In this document: positions 51,277 to 60,708 of the stretch, one piece after another
How the letters are laid out: every line of letters begins with the position of its first letter
How positions within the stretch are numbered: position 1 is the stretch's first letter
Assembly: GCA_024693365.1 (NCBI GenBank)
Contig: JAILLF010000012.1
Coordinates: forward strand, 1-64,000
Length of the DNA stretch: 64,000 bases
Source of the DNA: Acetatifactor sp.
Lineage (GTDB): Bacteria > Bacillota > Clostridia > Lachnospirales > Lachnospiraceae
Reading direction: 5' to 3'
Made by a program: the position numbers and the translations under genes
The notes under the pieces: generated by a model
Seen by the model: the letters and a program-made list of their open reading frames with translations, nothing else
Database searches by the model: none
What the model was told of the DNA's origin: nothing

Positions 51277-52872
51277 CTATCGGATCCCTCCCTTGTACTC
51301 CGTCGGCGTCACCCCGACGTTTTTCTTGAAGGTACGACTGAAGTAATTCGGCTCGGAATAACCCACCTGTATGCAGATCTCCTTGATGGAAGAATCCGTA
51401 TCCCGCAAAAGCGCTTTTGCTTTTTCCATTCTAAGGTTGGTCAGGTAGTCAATAAAGTTCTCGCCCGTCGAATCCTTAAAGATCTTGCTAAAGTAATAGG
51501 GACTTACGTCCACCTGTCTGGAGACGTCCACCAGTGAAATGTCCTTTTGGTAATGTGCCTTGATGTACTGCACGGCCTGATCAATTGTTCCCTGGGCCTT
51601 TTCCTGCTGGTTGCCAACGATCAGCTGGCAGGCATCCGTAATTTTGTTCAAAAACCAGGCCTGAAGCTCTGAAAGGTCACTGCTCCCCATGATCTCCGGC
51701 AGATAATCCTTTCTGTCATTGAAATGATACACTCTGCCGCCCTTGGAAAAGGCAAGCTTTTCCGCCAGCAGCACAAACTCCAGGATTTTTAACCGGATGT
51801 CCATGAGATCGGAAGAATTACTCTCCTTCATCCAAGAGAAGAAATTTCTGGCCGCCGTGATGGTTCCGTTCAGGTCACCTTGCTCCATGCGGTCAAAGAG
51901 CTGTTTTTCCAGCTCCACGGGATAATCCTCGTCATAGGTTCCGTGCAACTGCATGTCATCCGCGTGCACGACGCTTCCCTCGTCGAGGGACAGCGCGCGA
52001 AGCGCGTCCTCATAGGATCTCGCCATTTCGTCAAGCGTTCCCACGCCTCCAATGCCAATGCGGAAACGAATGTCAACGCGCCCCCGCATGCGCCGCACCA
52101 ATTCCCTTGCCCGCTCGATCAGGAATATCCTTTCGTTATAATCCATCTCCGTCTGGCCGTAAGGAACCAGGATCGCAATCTTATTCGCCATTGCATTTCC
52201 CATCACGCAGGGGAATTCCTCTTTAACGTACTCCCTGACGTCGCGATAGAATTTCTGCATCTTCACGCTGCTGCCCACCATGTTGGTCAGGTGATTTCCC
52301 TCCTGGTCATCTCCAAAGACCATGGCCAGCATGTAGAAATGATCCTGCTCCAAGCCAAGCAGCGTCTTATAGTTCTCCACCGCCTCACCGTCCATTTTCT
52401 GGAACAGCAGATTGTAGATCAGGCCGCTCTCGATGATGGGAACCACCGTCTCCAGCTTCTCGCGGATCTTCAGGTCATCGCTCCTTCTCCTTCTTTCACG
52501 GTCCACGATCTCCATGGCTTTCCGGAGTGCCTGGATGATCTTGTTCTTGTCCATGGGCTTCATGATATATTCCAGCACGCCCACCTTCATCGCTTCCTGA
52601 GCGTAATCAAATTTATCATAGGCGCTCATCACAATGAAGATTACTTTGTCATTGGTACGGCGTATTTCCTTCATTGCTTCGATTCCGTTGATGCCCGGCA
52701 TCTGAATGTCCATGATGGCAATGTCAGGGCGGAAGGCCTCCGCAAGCTCGATCACCTTTCTTCCCGTCTTTGCAAATGCCACTTCGCATTCCTTGCCAAA
52801 TTCCTTATCGATGACGTACTTCAGGGAATCGATCACGATTCCTTCATCGTCAGCCAACATAATTCTGTACAT
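51277..52872 (-). CDS. YesN-type response regulator (REC plus AraC-type DNA-binding domain)
   Basis: In this 531-residue protein, REC (1-120) has the acidic pair MLADDEG, phosphoacceptor Asp in IAIMDIQMPGING and the switch Thr/Lys (VMSAYDKF, YIMKPMDK). A roughly 270-residue middle region is followed by AraC-type double helix-turn-helix (about 430-531: ISLVDVSRQVDVSPYYFSKI and IKEICIQVGYSEPNYFSRTF). It probably activates the downstream sugar transporter when phosphorylated by the kinase at 52885. ATG 52872 with GGGAG upstream. It lies 12 bp after the kinase. Confidence 0.94.
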   Translation of the reverse strand: MYRIMLADDEGIVIDSLKYVIDKEFGKECEVAFAKTGRKVIELAEAFRPDIAIMDIQMPGINGIEAMKEIRRTNDKVIFIVMSAYDKFDYAQEAMKVGVLEYIMKPMDKNKIIQALRKAMEIVDRERRRRSDDLKIREKLETVVPIIESGLIYNLLFQKMDGEAVENYKTLLGLEQDHFYMLAMVFGDDQEGNHLTNMVGSSVKMQKFYRDVREYVKEEFPCVMGNAMANKIAILVPYGQTEMDYNERIFLIERARELVRRMRGRVDIRFRIGIGGVGTLDEMARSYEDALRALSLDEGSVVHADDMQLHGTYDEDYPVELEKQLFDRMEQGDLNGTITAARNFFSWMKESNSSDLMDIRLKILEFVLLAEKLAFSKGGRVYHFNDRKDYLPEIMGSSDLSELQAWFLNKITDACQLIVGNQQEKAQGTIDQAVQYIKAHYQKDISLVDVSRQVDVSPYYFSKIFKDSTGENFIDYLTNLRMEKAKALLRDTDSSIKEICIQVGYSEPNYFSRTFKKNVGVTPTEYKGGIR

Positions 52873-52884
52873 GCGTCATACTCC

Positions 52885-54339
52885 CTATTGAACGTAAACA
52901 ATAAATTCCGTGCCCAGATTCTCCCCTGCGCTGTGGATCTCCATTACGTCATCCCGCTTGTGATACAGACGGAGTCTTGCAATAACGTTGTCCATGCCGA
53001 CGCCGTTAGAATTCGTCACGTTCTCGTCCGGGCGCCACTCTCCGTCAAGTACCTTCCGGATGACGTCCTGGCTCATGCCGACGCCGTTATCCCTGATGGA
53101 GACGTAAACCTTGCCATTCTTTTCCCCGACCGTCAGCCAAATCTTGCCATCGCCTTCCATCTCATGGATCCCATGGCGCACGCAGTTTTCCACGATCGGC
53201 TGCAGGATCATGCCGGGCATGTTAAGCATAAGGTATTTCTCGTCTGCATGCTTTTCATAGTGAATGTCGCCAGAGAAGCGAACGTTCAGGATGTAAATGT
53301 AATAATCGATCAAATCCAGTTCCTGCCCAAGGGTTACGATCTCGTCCGCGTTTTTAACGTTATAGCGGAAGAAATTCGCAACGTTCTGCAGATAATCATA
53401 GGTTCTGTCCGCCTCCTCCAGCATGGAGAGCTGTGCGGCAGCGTTCAGGGTGTTAAATAAAAAGTGCGGGTTGATCTGCGCCTGAAGATACTTGAGCTTG
53501 GCATCCTTTAAGTGCGTCTCCATCAGGAGTTCCTTTTCCTTCAGTTCCTGCTCGACCTCCATGCTCTGTCTGAGCTTTTCAATGTATTGCCGGATACTCA
53601 CGACCATCTTCTGGAAGGCCCTCGTCACGACGCCGATCTCATCCTTGCTCTCCGTGGGCGTGATCTCGATCTCAAAATTCCCCGCGGAAACCTGATCCGC
53701 ATAGCCCGCAAGCTGTTTTAGCGGGCTGATGATCGTTCCAATCAGCTTTACGATGATAAAAATGTTACCAACGAGCACAAACGTCATGAGCCAGCTTCCT
53801 GCAGTCTCAAACGCACGAAATCTTTCAAGAACGACACTGTAAGTCTTTGAATTCTCCTCAAAGCGTTCCTGATTCAGGCTCTCAATATAAGATTGGATGT
53901 ATCCAAATACCTGCGTTGCATTTTCATAGCGAATGCGGTATTTCTCCACGTTCCTTCCGCGCTTTGCCTCGATCGTCTGGTCCACCAGTTCCACGTAGGC
54001 CGAGGCCATCGCATAAATGCTCTTCTCCATATATCCAAAGGTCGTTCCCGTAACGTTCTTTTCCTGCTCTCGGATCATGTCAGAAAAGATCTGTTCATTT
54101 CGGAAAAACTCTTCCAGCGAATCCGACGTTCTGGCACTCAGATAAGCCTCCATGCTGTCCTGTACGCCAAAGAGGGCCGAAGACAATTCATTCAATTTTA
54201 GATTTTCCCGATACACCGCGTCAATACGGCCGGAGATCTGGTTGATCCCTCCAAACAAAAGCAGGATGGTAATAAAAATCACCAAATTCGAAGCGATCAA
54301 AATCCAAGTGATCTTTCCCTGTACGGAAAGGTTTTGCAT
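52885..54339 (-). CDS. YesM/LytS-type sensor histidine kinase
   Basis: This 484-residue kinase has two membrane segments (about 9-31 and 180-205) flanking an extracellular sensor, then HAMP. The His-kinase domain has phosphoacceptor His in QAQINPHFLFNTLN. The ATPase shows PIVENCVRHGI (N box), IRDNGVGMSQ (G1) and NGVGMDNVIARL (G2). I start at ATG 54339, one base after the sensor stop (TAGAATG); longer frames run into the upstream gene. It receives its signal from the membrane-anchored binding protein encoded upstream, as in XylFII-LytS. Confidence 0.93.
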   Translation of the reverse strand: MQNLSVQGKITWILIASNLVIFITILLLFGGINQISGRIDAVYRENLKLNELSSALFGVQDSMEAYLSARTSDSLEEFFRNEQIFSDMIREQEKNVTGTTFGYMEKSIYAMASAYVELVDQTIEAKRGRNVEKYRIRYENATQVFGYIQSYIESLNQERFEENSKTYSVVLERFRAFETAGSWLMTFVLVGNIFIIVKLIGTIISPLKQLAGYADQVSAGNFEIEITPTESKDEIGVVTRAFQKMVVSIRQYIEKLRQSMEVEQELKEKELLMETHLKDAKLKYLQAQINPHFLFNTLNAAAQLSMLEEADRTYDYLQNVANFFRYNVKNADEIVTLGQELDLIDYYIYILNVRFSGDIHYEKHADEKYLMLNMPGMILQPIVENCVRHGIHEMEGDGKIWLTVGEKNGKVYVSIRDNGVGMSQDVIRKVLDGEWRPDENVTNSNGVGMDNVIARLRLYHKRDDVMEIHSAGENLGTEFIVYVQ

Positions 54340-54340
54340 T

Positions 54341-55348
54341 CTACTTTGCATAGGCATCCACCACGTATTGCGACACGTTGCTGCTGTCAATCATTTTCAC
54401 GTCAACGGTGCTGTACTGACTGGTCGTCCCAATCTCACGATACTCCGTCAATGCCTTCACGCAATACCTTCCCATTTGTTCCGTGTTTACGGTCAGCGTG
54501 GCTCCGATTACCTTACGCTCGATCGCCTTTAATATGGTATCTGATTCATAATACCCAAGGATCTTTACCAATCCGACCTTGTTGTAATCAACCACCGCCT
54601 GATAAGTACAGGTCGTGTTCAGTTCGTCCAGACACACGATCACGTCCGGAAGCTCTTCCTCCATAAAGAGGTCGCGGATGGACTCCTCCACGGAAAACGC
54701 ATTTGTATTGTCGACCTGAACCAAGGAAAGCTCCACCTGCACTTCTTTGTTTTCCCGTCTGTCCACCGTATCCTGAATGCCGGAATACAGGATGTTCTGC
54801 CCCGTGTCATTCGCCGTAGAGTTCACCAAAACGGCAACCTTCAGGATCTCCCCTTCCACCGCGCATTTTAATACTTCACGGCCATACTCCTGCCCCAGCT
54901 TGTAGCCGCCAACGCCGACAAAACTGCATCTGTCGCTCTGCGCATTGTCACTATAGATTGTCACCACGTTGATCCCCTGGGCAACAGCCTCATTGATGAG
55001 ATTCGTCATCTCCCGGCTTTCATCCGCTTCCAGAATGATGCCGTCAGCCTTTGAATAAATAGCGATCCTCATGAGATCTGCCATGGAATAATCCTTGGAA
55101 AGTTCCGTTCCTGCAAGCTCCACAAGAATATCCCTGTCTGCGCCCTCCTGTCTGGCTCCCTCATATGCAGACTGCCAAAACGGCGTTTTTTTATCTTCGA
55201 CGATCATCGCATAGCGTGCTTTATATAATTTTTCCTGCTCCTGCTGCAATTCGCGGGCATTATAAAAAAAAGCCAGTCCGATTCCCAGCGTCAGCAGAAA
55301 AAAAACGCCCGTGATAACGGAAATTCCCACATACCTCTTTTTTCTCAT
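54341..55348 (-). CDS. Membrane-anchored sugar-binding sensor protein (XylFII-like)
   Basis: This 335-residue protein has an N-terminal membrane segment without a lipobox, then a periplasmic-binding-protein type I domain (ADGIILEADESREMTNLINE, VVTIYSDNAQSDRCSFVGVG and GYYESDTILKAIERKVIGAT). It is not next to a permease but heads the kinase-regulator operon. In clostridial XylFII-LytS-YesN systems such a protein binds sugar and switches the kinase. I chose ATG 55348, with GGAG upstream and downstream of the promoter, over 55384, which would precede the predicted transcription start. Confidence 0.88.
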   Translation of the reverse strand: MRKKRYVGISVITGVFFLLTLGIGLAFFYNARELQQEQEKLYKARYAMIVEDKKTPFWQSAYEGARQEGADRDILVELAGTELSKDYSMADLMRIAIYSKADGIILEADESREMTNLINEAVAQGINVVTIYSDNAQSDRCSFVGVGGYKLGQEYGREVLKCAVEGEILKVAVLVNSTANDTGQNILYSGIQDTVDRRENKEVQVELSLVQVDNTNAFSVEESIRDLFMEEELPDVIVCLDELNTTCTYQAVVDYNKVGLVKILGYYESDTILKAIERKVIGATLTVNTEQMGRYCVKALTEYREIGTTSQYSTVDVKMIDSSNVSQYVVDAYAK

Positions 55349-55382
55349 GTCCTTACTCCATAAGTAAAACGTTGCTAAATCC

Positions 55383-55410
55383 ATTATATCAATTAGGGTA
55401 GAGTTGGCAA
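55383..55410 (-). promoter_or_regulatory. Promoter of the sugar-sensing operon
   Basis: On the minus strand TTGCCA (55405-55410), a 16-bp spacer and TATAAT (55383-55388). Transcription should start near 55376. Confidence 0.7.
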
Positions 55411-55433
55411 CAGGATTTTTTTGCGCGAAAAAA

Positions 55434-55461
55434 AGTCATGAGACAAAATTGTCTCATGACT
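55434..55461 (-). terminator. Terminator of tRNA-Thr
   Basis: AGTCATGAGACA, ATTT and TGTCTCATGACT followed by TTTTTTC on the minus strand, 12 bp after the tRNA. Confidence 0.95.
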
Positions 55462-55473
55462 CTCTTTTAAGTG

Positions 55474-55546
55474 AGCTGCTGACCGGAATCGAACCGGTGA
55501 CCTCCACATTACCAATGTGACGCTCTACCGACTGAGCCACAGCAGC
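55474..55546 (-). tRNA. tRNA-Thr (anticodon GGT)
   Basis: 73 nt: acceptor GCTGCTG/CAGCAGC, D arm GCTC/GAGC, anticodon stem TCACA/TGTGG with loop TTGGTAA giving GGT (codons ACC and ACU), T arm CCGGTTCGATTCCGG, discriminator T. No encoded CCA. Confidence 0.97.
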
Positions 55547-55578
55547 ATTTGGACTTGCTTTCGCAATCACCGTGTACC

Positions 55579-55607
55579 ATCTTAACAAATGTTTTCGATT
55601 CTGTCAA
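55579..55607 (-). promoter_or_regulatory. Promoter of tRNA-Thr
   Basis: On the minus strand TTGACA (55602-55607), a 17-bp spacer and TAAGAT (55579-55584). Confidence 0.82.
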
Positions 55608-55636
55608 TATTAAAAATCTACTTTTTCGATTATTTT

Positions 55637-58600
55637 TTATTCTTCCGTAAACACAACGGGTTCTACGGTCTTTTCCTGCTTCTCCGCCTTCTCCTTCTTT
55701 TTGTCGCGGCCACGCGTAAATATGTCATATACGCAAGGGATTACTACCAGGGTAAGCACGGTTCCGTAGAGCAGGCCGCCGATGGTAACGATAGCCATGG
55801 GCTTACCCATTGCAGATCCCATGTCGTTGGAAAATACCATGGTGGAAAGTGCAAGGATTGTCGTCAGCGCAGTCATCAACACGGGGCGAAGTCTCGTCTT
55901 TCCTGCAGTCAGAATGGCTTCACGGCGGCTCATGCCTTCATCCCGGAGTTGATTCATGTAATCAATCAGCACAATGCCGTTATTCACGATAATGCCGGAC
56001 AGCATTACGAAACCGATCATTGCGACAACGCTGATCTCACTTTTGCTGAAATACAGTCCGAGGAAGCCTCCGGTAAACGCAAGCGGTATCGTAAACATGA
56101 TAATGAACGGTGACAAAAGGGACTGGAACTGCGCCACCATGATCAGATACATGAATACCACGGCCAGTATCAGCATCAGAATGAGCTGCCCCATGGCATC
56201 ATTGATGGTTTCGTTTTCTCCCGAGAATACCAGTCGGTATCCCTCTGGCATCTGATAATCTTTTAACCGTGCCTCGAGCACCGTTGAAACCTTACCGATA
56301 TTGTAACCGTCGGCAATCTTTGCACTGACGGAAATGTATCTGGACTGGTCAATTCTGTTAATGGAATCCAGCGACTTTTCATCCTCAAAGTCAGCGATCT
56401 CGGAAAGCTTTACCTTGACAGGCGCCTGATTCTCACCCGTTCCGCTCACTTCGATCTGCTTAAGCAATTGTCTGGTCAGCTCCTCATCACTGTCATTCTT
56501 AACGTATACGCTGTAATCCTGGTCATTTCCGGAGAGCACCGTGGAGGCGTTGGCAGCCGCCACCTTCTCCATCACCTGTGCAAACACCTGTGCCACGGTA
56601 AGACCATACTTGACGGCCTCCTCCTTCTTTACGTGGATTCGGAGCTCCGTTCCTGATTCCGCCAGTCCGTCAGACACTTCCGCAGTTCCTTCCACTTCCC
56701 TGACAATGGCCGCCACCTCTCTGGCAATCGTACGCAAGGTATCCAGATCACGCCCGCGGACTTGAATGGAAATGCCGCTTCCGCCAAGCGCCGACATGTC
56801 CATGCTCGAAGTCTCCACGGAAATCTTTGCCGGAAGGTCCTCCGTCATCTGCAGGATCTGGGCTGCAAGTTCATCATTGGTACGCGTCTTGTCTTCCTTT
56901 GTCACGACATAGATGGTTGCGGCATTCTCCGCACCGCTTCCGCCGAGCATTCCCAGCACGGAGCTTCCCGAACTTGTCATTGCGCCGGCATCCGTAACGT
57001 CCTCCATCGAAAGCAGCATTTCCACAACCTGATCCGTAACCTCAGCGGTCTCTGACAGCTTGGCGGTATCATCAAGCGTCACGTTGACGCTCATCTGCGG
57101 AGAATCCATGGCAGGCATGAATGCCGTGCCCCTGGAGTATGCCGCATACCCGCTGAGTCCAAGCAGGGCAATCACCAGAAGGAATACCAATGGTTTTACC
57201 TTTAACGCACCTGACAGGAGTTTGCCGTAGCCCTTGATAATCCATTCAAAGAACTTGGTCTCCTTCTTAAGGCTGGAGCCCGTGAGCATCTTGGACGCCA
57301 TGGCGGGAACCACGGTGAGTGCAACCGCCAGGCTGGCAAACAGCGAGAATGCGATCGTGAGACCCATGTCCACAAAGAGCTGCCTTGTAATGCCCTCCGT
57401 AAATACGATGGGCAGGAACACGCATACGGTAGTCAGCGTGGAGGCCATGATTGCGCCCGCCACTTCCTTTGCGCCCTGAATGGCCGCTTCCTTCATGGTC
57501 GCACCTTCTCCGCGCATTCGATAAATGTTCTCTATCACGACGATGGAGTTATCCACCAGCATGCCTATGCCCAGAGCCAATCCGGAAAGTGAAATCACGT
57601 TCAGGGTTACGCCTGAGAAGTACATGCAGACAATTGCCGTCACAAGACTGATGGGAATGGAAAATGCCACGACCAAGGTAGGTCTTAAATCCCGCAGGAA
57701 GATCAGCAGGATCAGGATGGCAAGTCCGCCGCCAAACAAAATGTTGCTGAAAATGGAATCCATTACCAGATCGATGTAGATTCCCTGATCCATCAACGTG
57801 ATCACGTGAAGATTGGAATCCTCCTTCATCAGCTTGTCAAAGCGTTCTTTTAGTTTGTCGGACACGTCGCCCGTGGAATATCCGGTCTGCTTCTGCAGGG
57901 ACAGCATCACGCCTGCGGCGCCGTTAACGTTCGTGTAAATACTGTCGGAGTTGTCCGCATAGAATACGTCAGCCACGTCGCCGAGAGTGATGGCTTCCAG
58001 GCCTTCCATGTGCAGGTCGATCAAAGGCATTGCCTGCAGTTCCTCGGCGGAGCGTGGCTTGTCACCCACGCGGATCAGATAGGAAACGCCTTCCTCCGTC
58101 ACGTAGCCGGCCGGCATGGAGAAATTCTGCGCCTTCAAAAGTCCCTCAACGGTTGCTACCGTAAGAACGTTCTTGACGTCAGCCTGTTCATAAGCGCTCT
58201 CACGCGCCTCCTCCAGCTGCTTCTCTCCCTCCGCAATCTTCTCAAGAGCCTGATCCAGCTGCTCCTGACCGCTCTTTAACTGTTCTTCGGCTGCGTCCAG
58301 CTGCGACTTTCCGAGCTCCATCTTATATTCGCCGATCGTCAGTCCCGCAGAGGCGTTGGCAAACTCAATGGCCGCCGTCAATTCTCCCTTTTCCACGGCT
58401 TCCAGTCCCTGGTTTACCGTAGCAAGATTGACGTCGAGCATTTTTGAGGTAGACTCGATCGTATTTTGAAGCGTTTGAATGGTATTCTTTAATACGCCCA
58501 GCAGCGTTATCGGATCTTCATCCGGGTTCATCTGCTCCAGACGCGTAAGTGCATCCTTCAGCGCCGGAACCTGTTCCGCCGCGTCTTTCAGGAACTGGCT

Positions 58601-59779
58601 CTGCAGAATCTGTTCCCGCAATGCCTTCAGTGCATCTCTGATCTGCTGCTCCTCGTCCCGTTCCTCTTCCTGTTTCCCGGCATCATCTGCAGGCGCGCCT
58701 TCAGTGCCTTCTGCCCCTTGGCCTTCGCCGGTATTCCCACTGCCTTCCGTGGGTTCTCCGCTTCCTTCCCCAGGCTCTCCGCTTCCTTCTCCCTCTCCTT
58801 CTTCGGGATTCTGCCGCAGTTCGCCAAGCTTTCTGACGTTCTCCCGGAAGGTATCCAGGCGCTTCTCCAGATCATTTAACTGCCCCATCAGAGGATCGAT
58901 CACGCCCTTTGCAAGCGTCATGGTGACCTTTGTTGCCTCGAGTTGCGTCTTTGCCGTCGTGAGCATGGATTTCGTCGCCGCAAGCTGTTTTAAGGTCTCC
59001 TCCTGCTTTTCGGCAAGCTGCTGCTTTCCGTCCTCCAGCTGCTTTTGACCGTCGAGGATCCCTTTTTTGCCATCCAGAATGCCCTGCTTTCCGTCATCCA
59101 GTTCCTTCTGGCCGTCCTCAATCTTCTGGCGGCCGTCCGCCAGTTCCTTGGCCGCTTCTTCCATCTTCTTGTCAATGGCGGCGCGGATTTTTTCATTCAC
59201 CTGATCCACCTTTTCCTGGCGGATCATCACGTGTACGCTTTTCTCCAAAAGGCCCGTGGCAGAGGCGGAAGCCACGCCCTCAATGCTTTCCAGTTCGGGC
59301 ATCAGCTGATCCTTGACGTAGGTACTGATCTGTGCATCATCCATGCCGTCAACGCCGATCGCGGCGATCATGACGGGAAGCATGTTGGGATTCAGCTTCA
59401 TGATCATGGGATTTCCTACGGAATCATCCCATGATCCCTTAATCTGATCTAATTTTTCCCGGATCTCCAAAGAAATGGAATCCATGTTGGTAGATTGTGC
59501 AAATTCCAATATGACCATGGAATAACTGTCGGATGACACGGACTGTATGCTCTCGATGTTGCTTACCGTCGCCATGCCTGCCTCGACAGGCTGCGTTACG
59601 GTGGTCTCAACGGTTTCCGGGCTTGCTCCTGGATACGTTGTAACAACGATTACGTAGGGTAGACTGATGTTGGGCAAAAGATCCGTCGTCGTCTTTGTAA
59701 AGGCCACGACGCCCAGCACAATGGCCAGAATGACGCCCACAAGAACGGTATATGGTTTTCTAACGCTAAAACCTGACAT
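55637..59779 (-). CDS. RND-family efflux transporter with about 330-residue coiled insertion
   Basis: This 1380-residue protein is an AcrB/HAE1-type exporter with twelve predicted membrane segments. FSVRKPYTVLVGVILAIVLG is the first, and TTDLLPNISLPYV opens the porter domain. The proton-relay segment is LGIGMLVDNSIVVIENIYR, and the second half repeats the layout. An insert (about residues 197-530) interrupts the first porter half: DGxxxL repeats (ELDDGKQGILDGKKGILDGQ), a Gly/Glu/Ser linker, then more coiled coil. These resemble YhgE/Pip stalks. No adaptor or outer-membrane partner is encoded nearby. GGAGG before ATG 59779. Confidence 0.93.
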   Translation of the reverse strand: MSGFSVRKPYTVLVGVILAIVLGVVAFTKTTTDLLPNISLPYVIVVTTYPGASPETVETTVTQPVEAGMATVSNIESIQSVSSDSYSMVILEFAQSTNMDSISLEIREKLDQIKGSWDDSVGNPMIMKLNPNMLPVMIAAIGVDGMDDAQISTYVKDQLMPELESIEGVASASATGLLEKSVHVMIRQEKVDQVNEKIRAAIDKKMEEAAKELADGRQKIEDGQKELDDGKQGILDGKKGILDGQKQLEDGKQQLAEKQEETLKQLAATKSMLTTAKTQLEATKVTMTLAKGVIDPLMGQLNDLEKRLDTFRENVRKLGELRQNPEEGEGEGSGEPGEGSGEPTEGSGNTGEGQGAEGTEGAPADDAGKQEEERDEEQQIRDALKALREQILQSQFLKDAAEQVPALKDALTRLEQMNPDEDPITLLGVLKNTIQTLQNTIESTSKMLDVNLATVNQGLEAVEKGELTAAIEFANASAGLTIGEYKMELGKSQLDAAEEQLKSGQEQLDQALEKIAEGEKQLEEARESAYEQADVKNVLTVATVEGLLKAQNFSMPAGYVTEEGVSYLIRVGDKPRSAEELQAMPLIDLHMEGLEAITLGDVADVFYADNSDSIYTNVNGAAGVMLSLQKQTGYSTGDVSDKLKERFDKLMKEDSNLHVITLMDQGIYIDLVMDSIFSNILFGGGLAILILLIFLRDLRPTLVVAFSIPISLVTAIVCMYFSGVTLNVISLSGLALGIGMLVDNSIVVIENIYRMRGEGATMKEAAIQGAKEVAGAIMASTLTTVCVFLPIVFTEGITRQLFVDMGLTIAFSLFASLAVALTVVPAMASKMLTGSSLKKETKFFEWIIKGYGKLLSGALKVKPLVFLLVIALLGLSGYAAYSRGTAFMPAMDSPQMSVNVTLDDTAKLSETAEVTDQVVEMLLSMEDVTDAGAMTSSGSSVLGMLGGSGAENAATIYVVTKEDKTRTNDELAAQILQMTEDLPAKISVETSSMDMSALGGSGISIQVRGRDLDTLRTIAREVAAIVREVEGTAEVSDGLAESGTELRIHVKKEEAVKYGLTVAQVFAQVMEKVAAANASTVLSGNDQDYSVYVKNDSDEELTRQLLKQIEVSGTGENQAPVKVKLSEIADFEDEKSLDSINRIDQSRYISVSAKIADGYNIGKVSTVLEARLKDYQMPEGYRLVFSGENETINDAMGQLILMLILAVVFMYLIMVAQFQSLLSPFIIMFTIPLAFTGGFLGLYFSKSEISVVAMIGFVMLSGIIVNNGIVLIDYMNQLRDEGMSRREAILTAGKTRLRPVLMTALTTILALSTMVFSNDMGSAMGKPMAIVTIGGLLYGTVLTLVVIPCVYDIFTRGRDKKKEKAEKQEKTVEPVVFTEE

Positions 59780-59882
59780 TTATCAAATCCTCCAAGATTT
59801 CGTCCCTTGAACCATGACACTTCTCCCCCATTAAACCGTTTGCCTGTTCCCCATAAGCATTCCGACAAACTTCTCAACCCAA

Positions 59883-59912
59883 AGAATACCACGTTGCCCC
59901 TTCAAGATACAA
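59883..59912 (-). promoter_or_regulatory. Possible promoter of the RND gene
   Basis: On the minus strand TTGTAT (59907-59912), an 18-bp spacer and TATTCT (59883-59888). Moderate match. Confidence 0.4.
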
Positions 59913-59946
59913 TAGCATATTACTGATAAAAATATAAAAAAATCAT

Positions 59947-59974
59947 AAAAAGTGGCCGTTTCAAGCCACTTTTT
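59947..59974 (-). terminator. Terminator of the cysS-mrnC-rlmB-sigH cluster
   Basis: AAAAAGTGGC, 8 nt and GCCACTTTTT, 23 bp after the sigH stop on the minus strand. Confidence 0.9.
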
Positions 59975-59996
59975 TCCATGCATTTTTCACTTTTTG

Positions 59997-60620
59997 TCAT
60001 TTAAGAATTTTTTTCAATTTCCCCTTCAAACGTTGCAACGCATTGTCCGTAGATTTTTCATTCTTTCCAAGAATCCTGGCGATCTGCGACGTAGTCATCT
60101 GCGCCAGATAAAGATCCAACACCTGCTTTTCAAAGGGACTGAGAGATTCTTCTATGGTCTGCTCCAGTTCCTTGACTCTTTCCTTATCCAGCAGCAGGCT
60201 CTCGGGATCCTGTCTCGAATCGTCAGCGAGCTCTTCCAGCAAAAACCGCCCTTCGCCGTCCCCCGTGCCGTCCACCCGGCTATAGAGGGAAATTGCTTCA
60301 TTCAGCGGCACGTGCTTCTTTCGCCTGGAGGCCTGCACTGCCGTATAGATCTGGCGGTTGATGCAAAGCTCCGCGAAGGTAAAAAAGCTGGCGTCACGGC
60401 CGCTGTCATAATCACGCACGGCCTTAAACAGGCCAATCATGCCCTCTTGGATCAAATCCTCGGTGTCCCCGCCCAGGATGAACATGCTACGCGCACCCTT
60501 ACGTACCAAATCCTTATACTTATCACATAGATAATCCGTGATCTCCGTCTCTCCCGCCCGCAGGCGATCGATCAGCTCCTCGTCCGAGTATCCCTGAAAG
60601 TCATTGATTCCGTGCCCCAT
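59997..60620 (-). CDS. sigH: RNA polymerase sigma-H factor (Spo0H-type)
   Basis: This 207-residue sigma factor of the SigH/Spo0H group acts at the onset of sporulation in this class. Region 2 reads KYKDLVRKGARSMFILGGDT with DLIQEGMIGLFKAVRDYD, and region 4 is MTTSQIARILGKNEKSTDNA. It lacks region 1.1, as the family does. It lies downstream of rlmB in the conserved cysS-mrnC-rlmB-sigH order known from Bacillus and clostridia. AGGAGG precedes ATG 60620. Confidence 0.93.
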   Translation of the reverse strand: MGHGINDFQGYSDEELIDRLRAGETEITDYLCDKYKDLVRKGARSMFILGGDTEDLIQEGMIGLFKAVRDYDSGRDASFFTFAELCINRQIYTAVQASRRKKHVPLNEAISLYSRVDGTGDGEGRFLLEELADDSRQDPESLLLDKERVKELEQTIEESLSPFEKQVLDLYLAQMTTSQIARILGKNEKSTDNALQRLKGKLKKILK

Positions 60621-60708
60621 CTGCTTCCTGCCTCCTGAACTCTCCTGCCTTTCCCGGCGTCCGCGGGAAGCTTACAATTTCCCTGATACGCCCTTGGTTT
60701 ATGATATA

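Noticed and set aside
51880..53460. 526-codon plus-strand frame
   Set aside because: Antisense across both the response regulator and kinase genes; low-quality His/Asp/Leu-rich translation.
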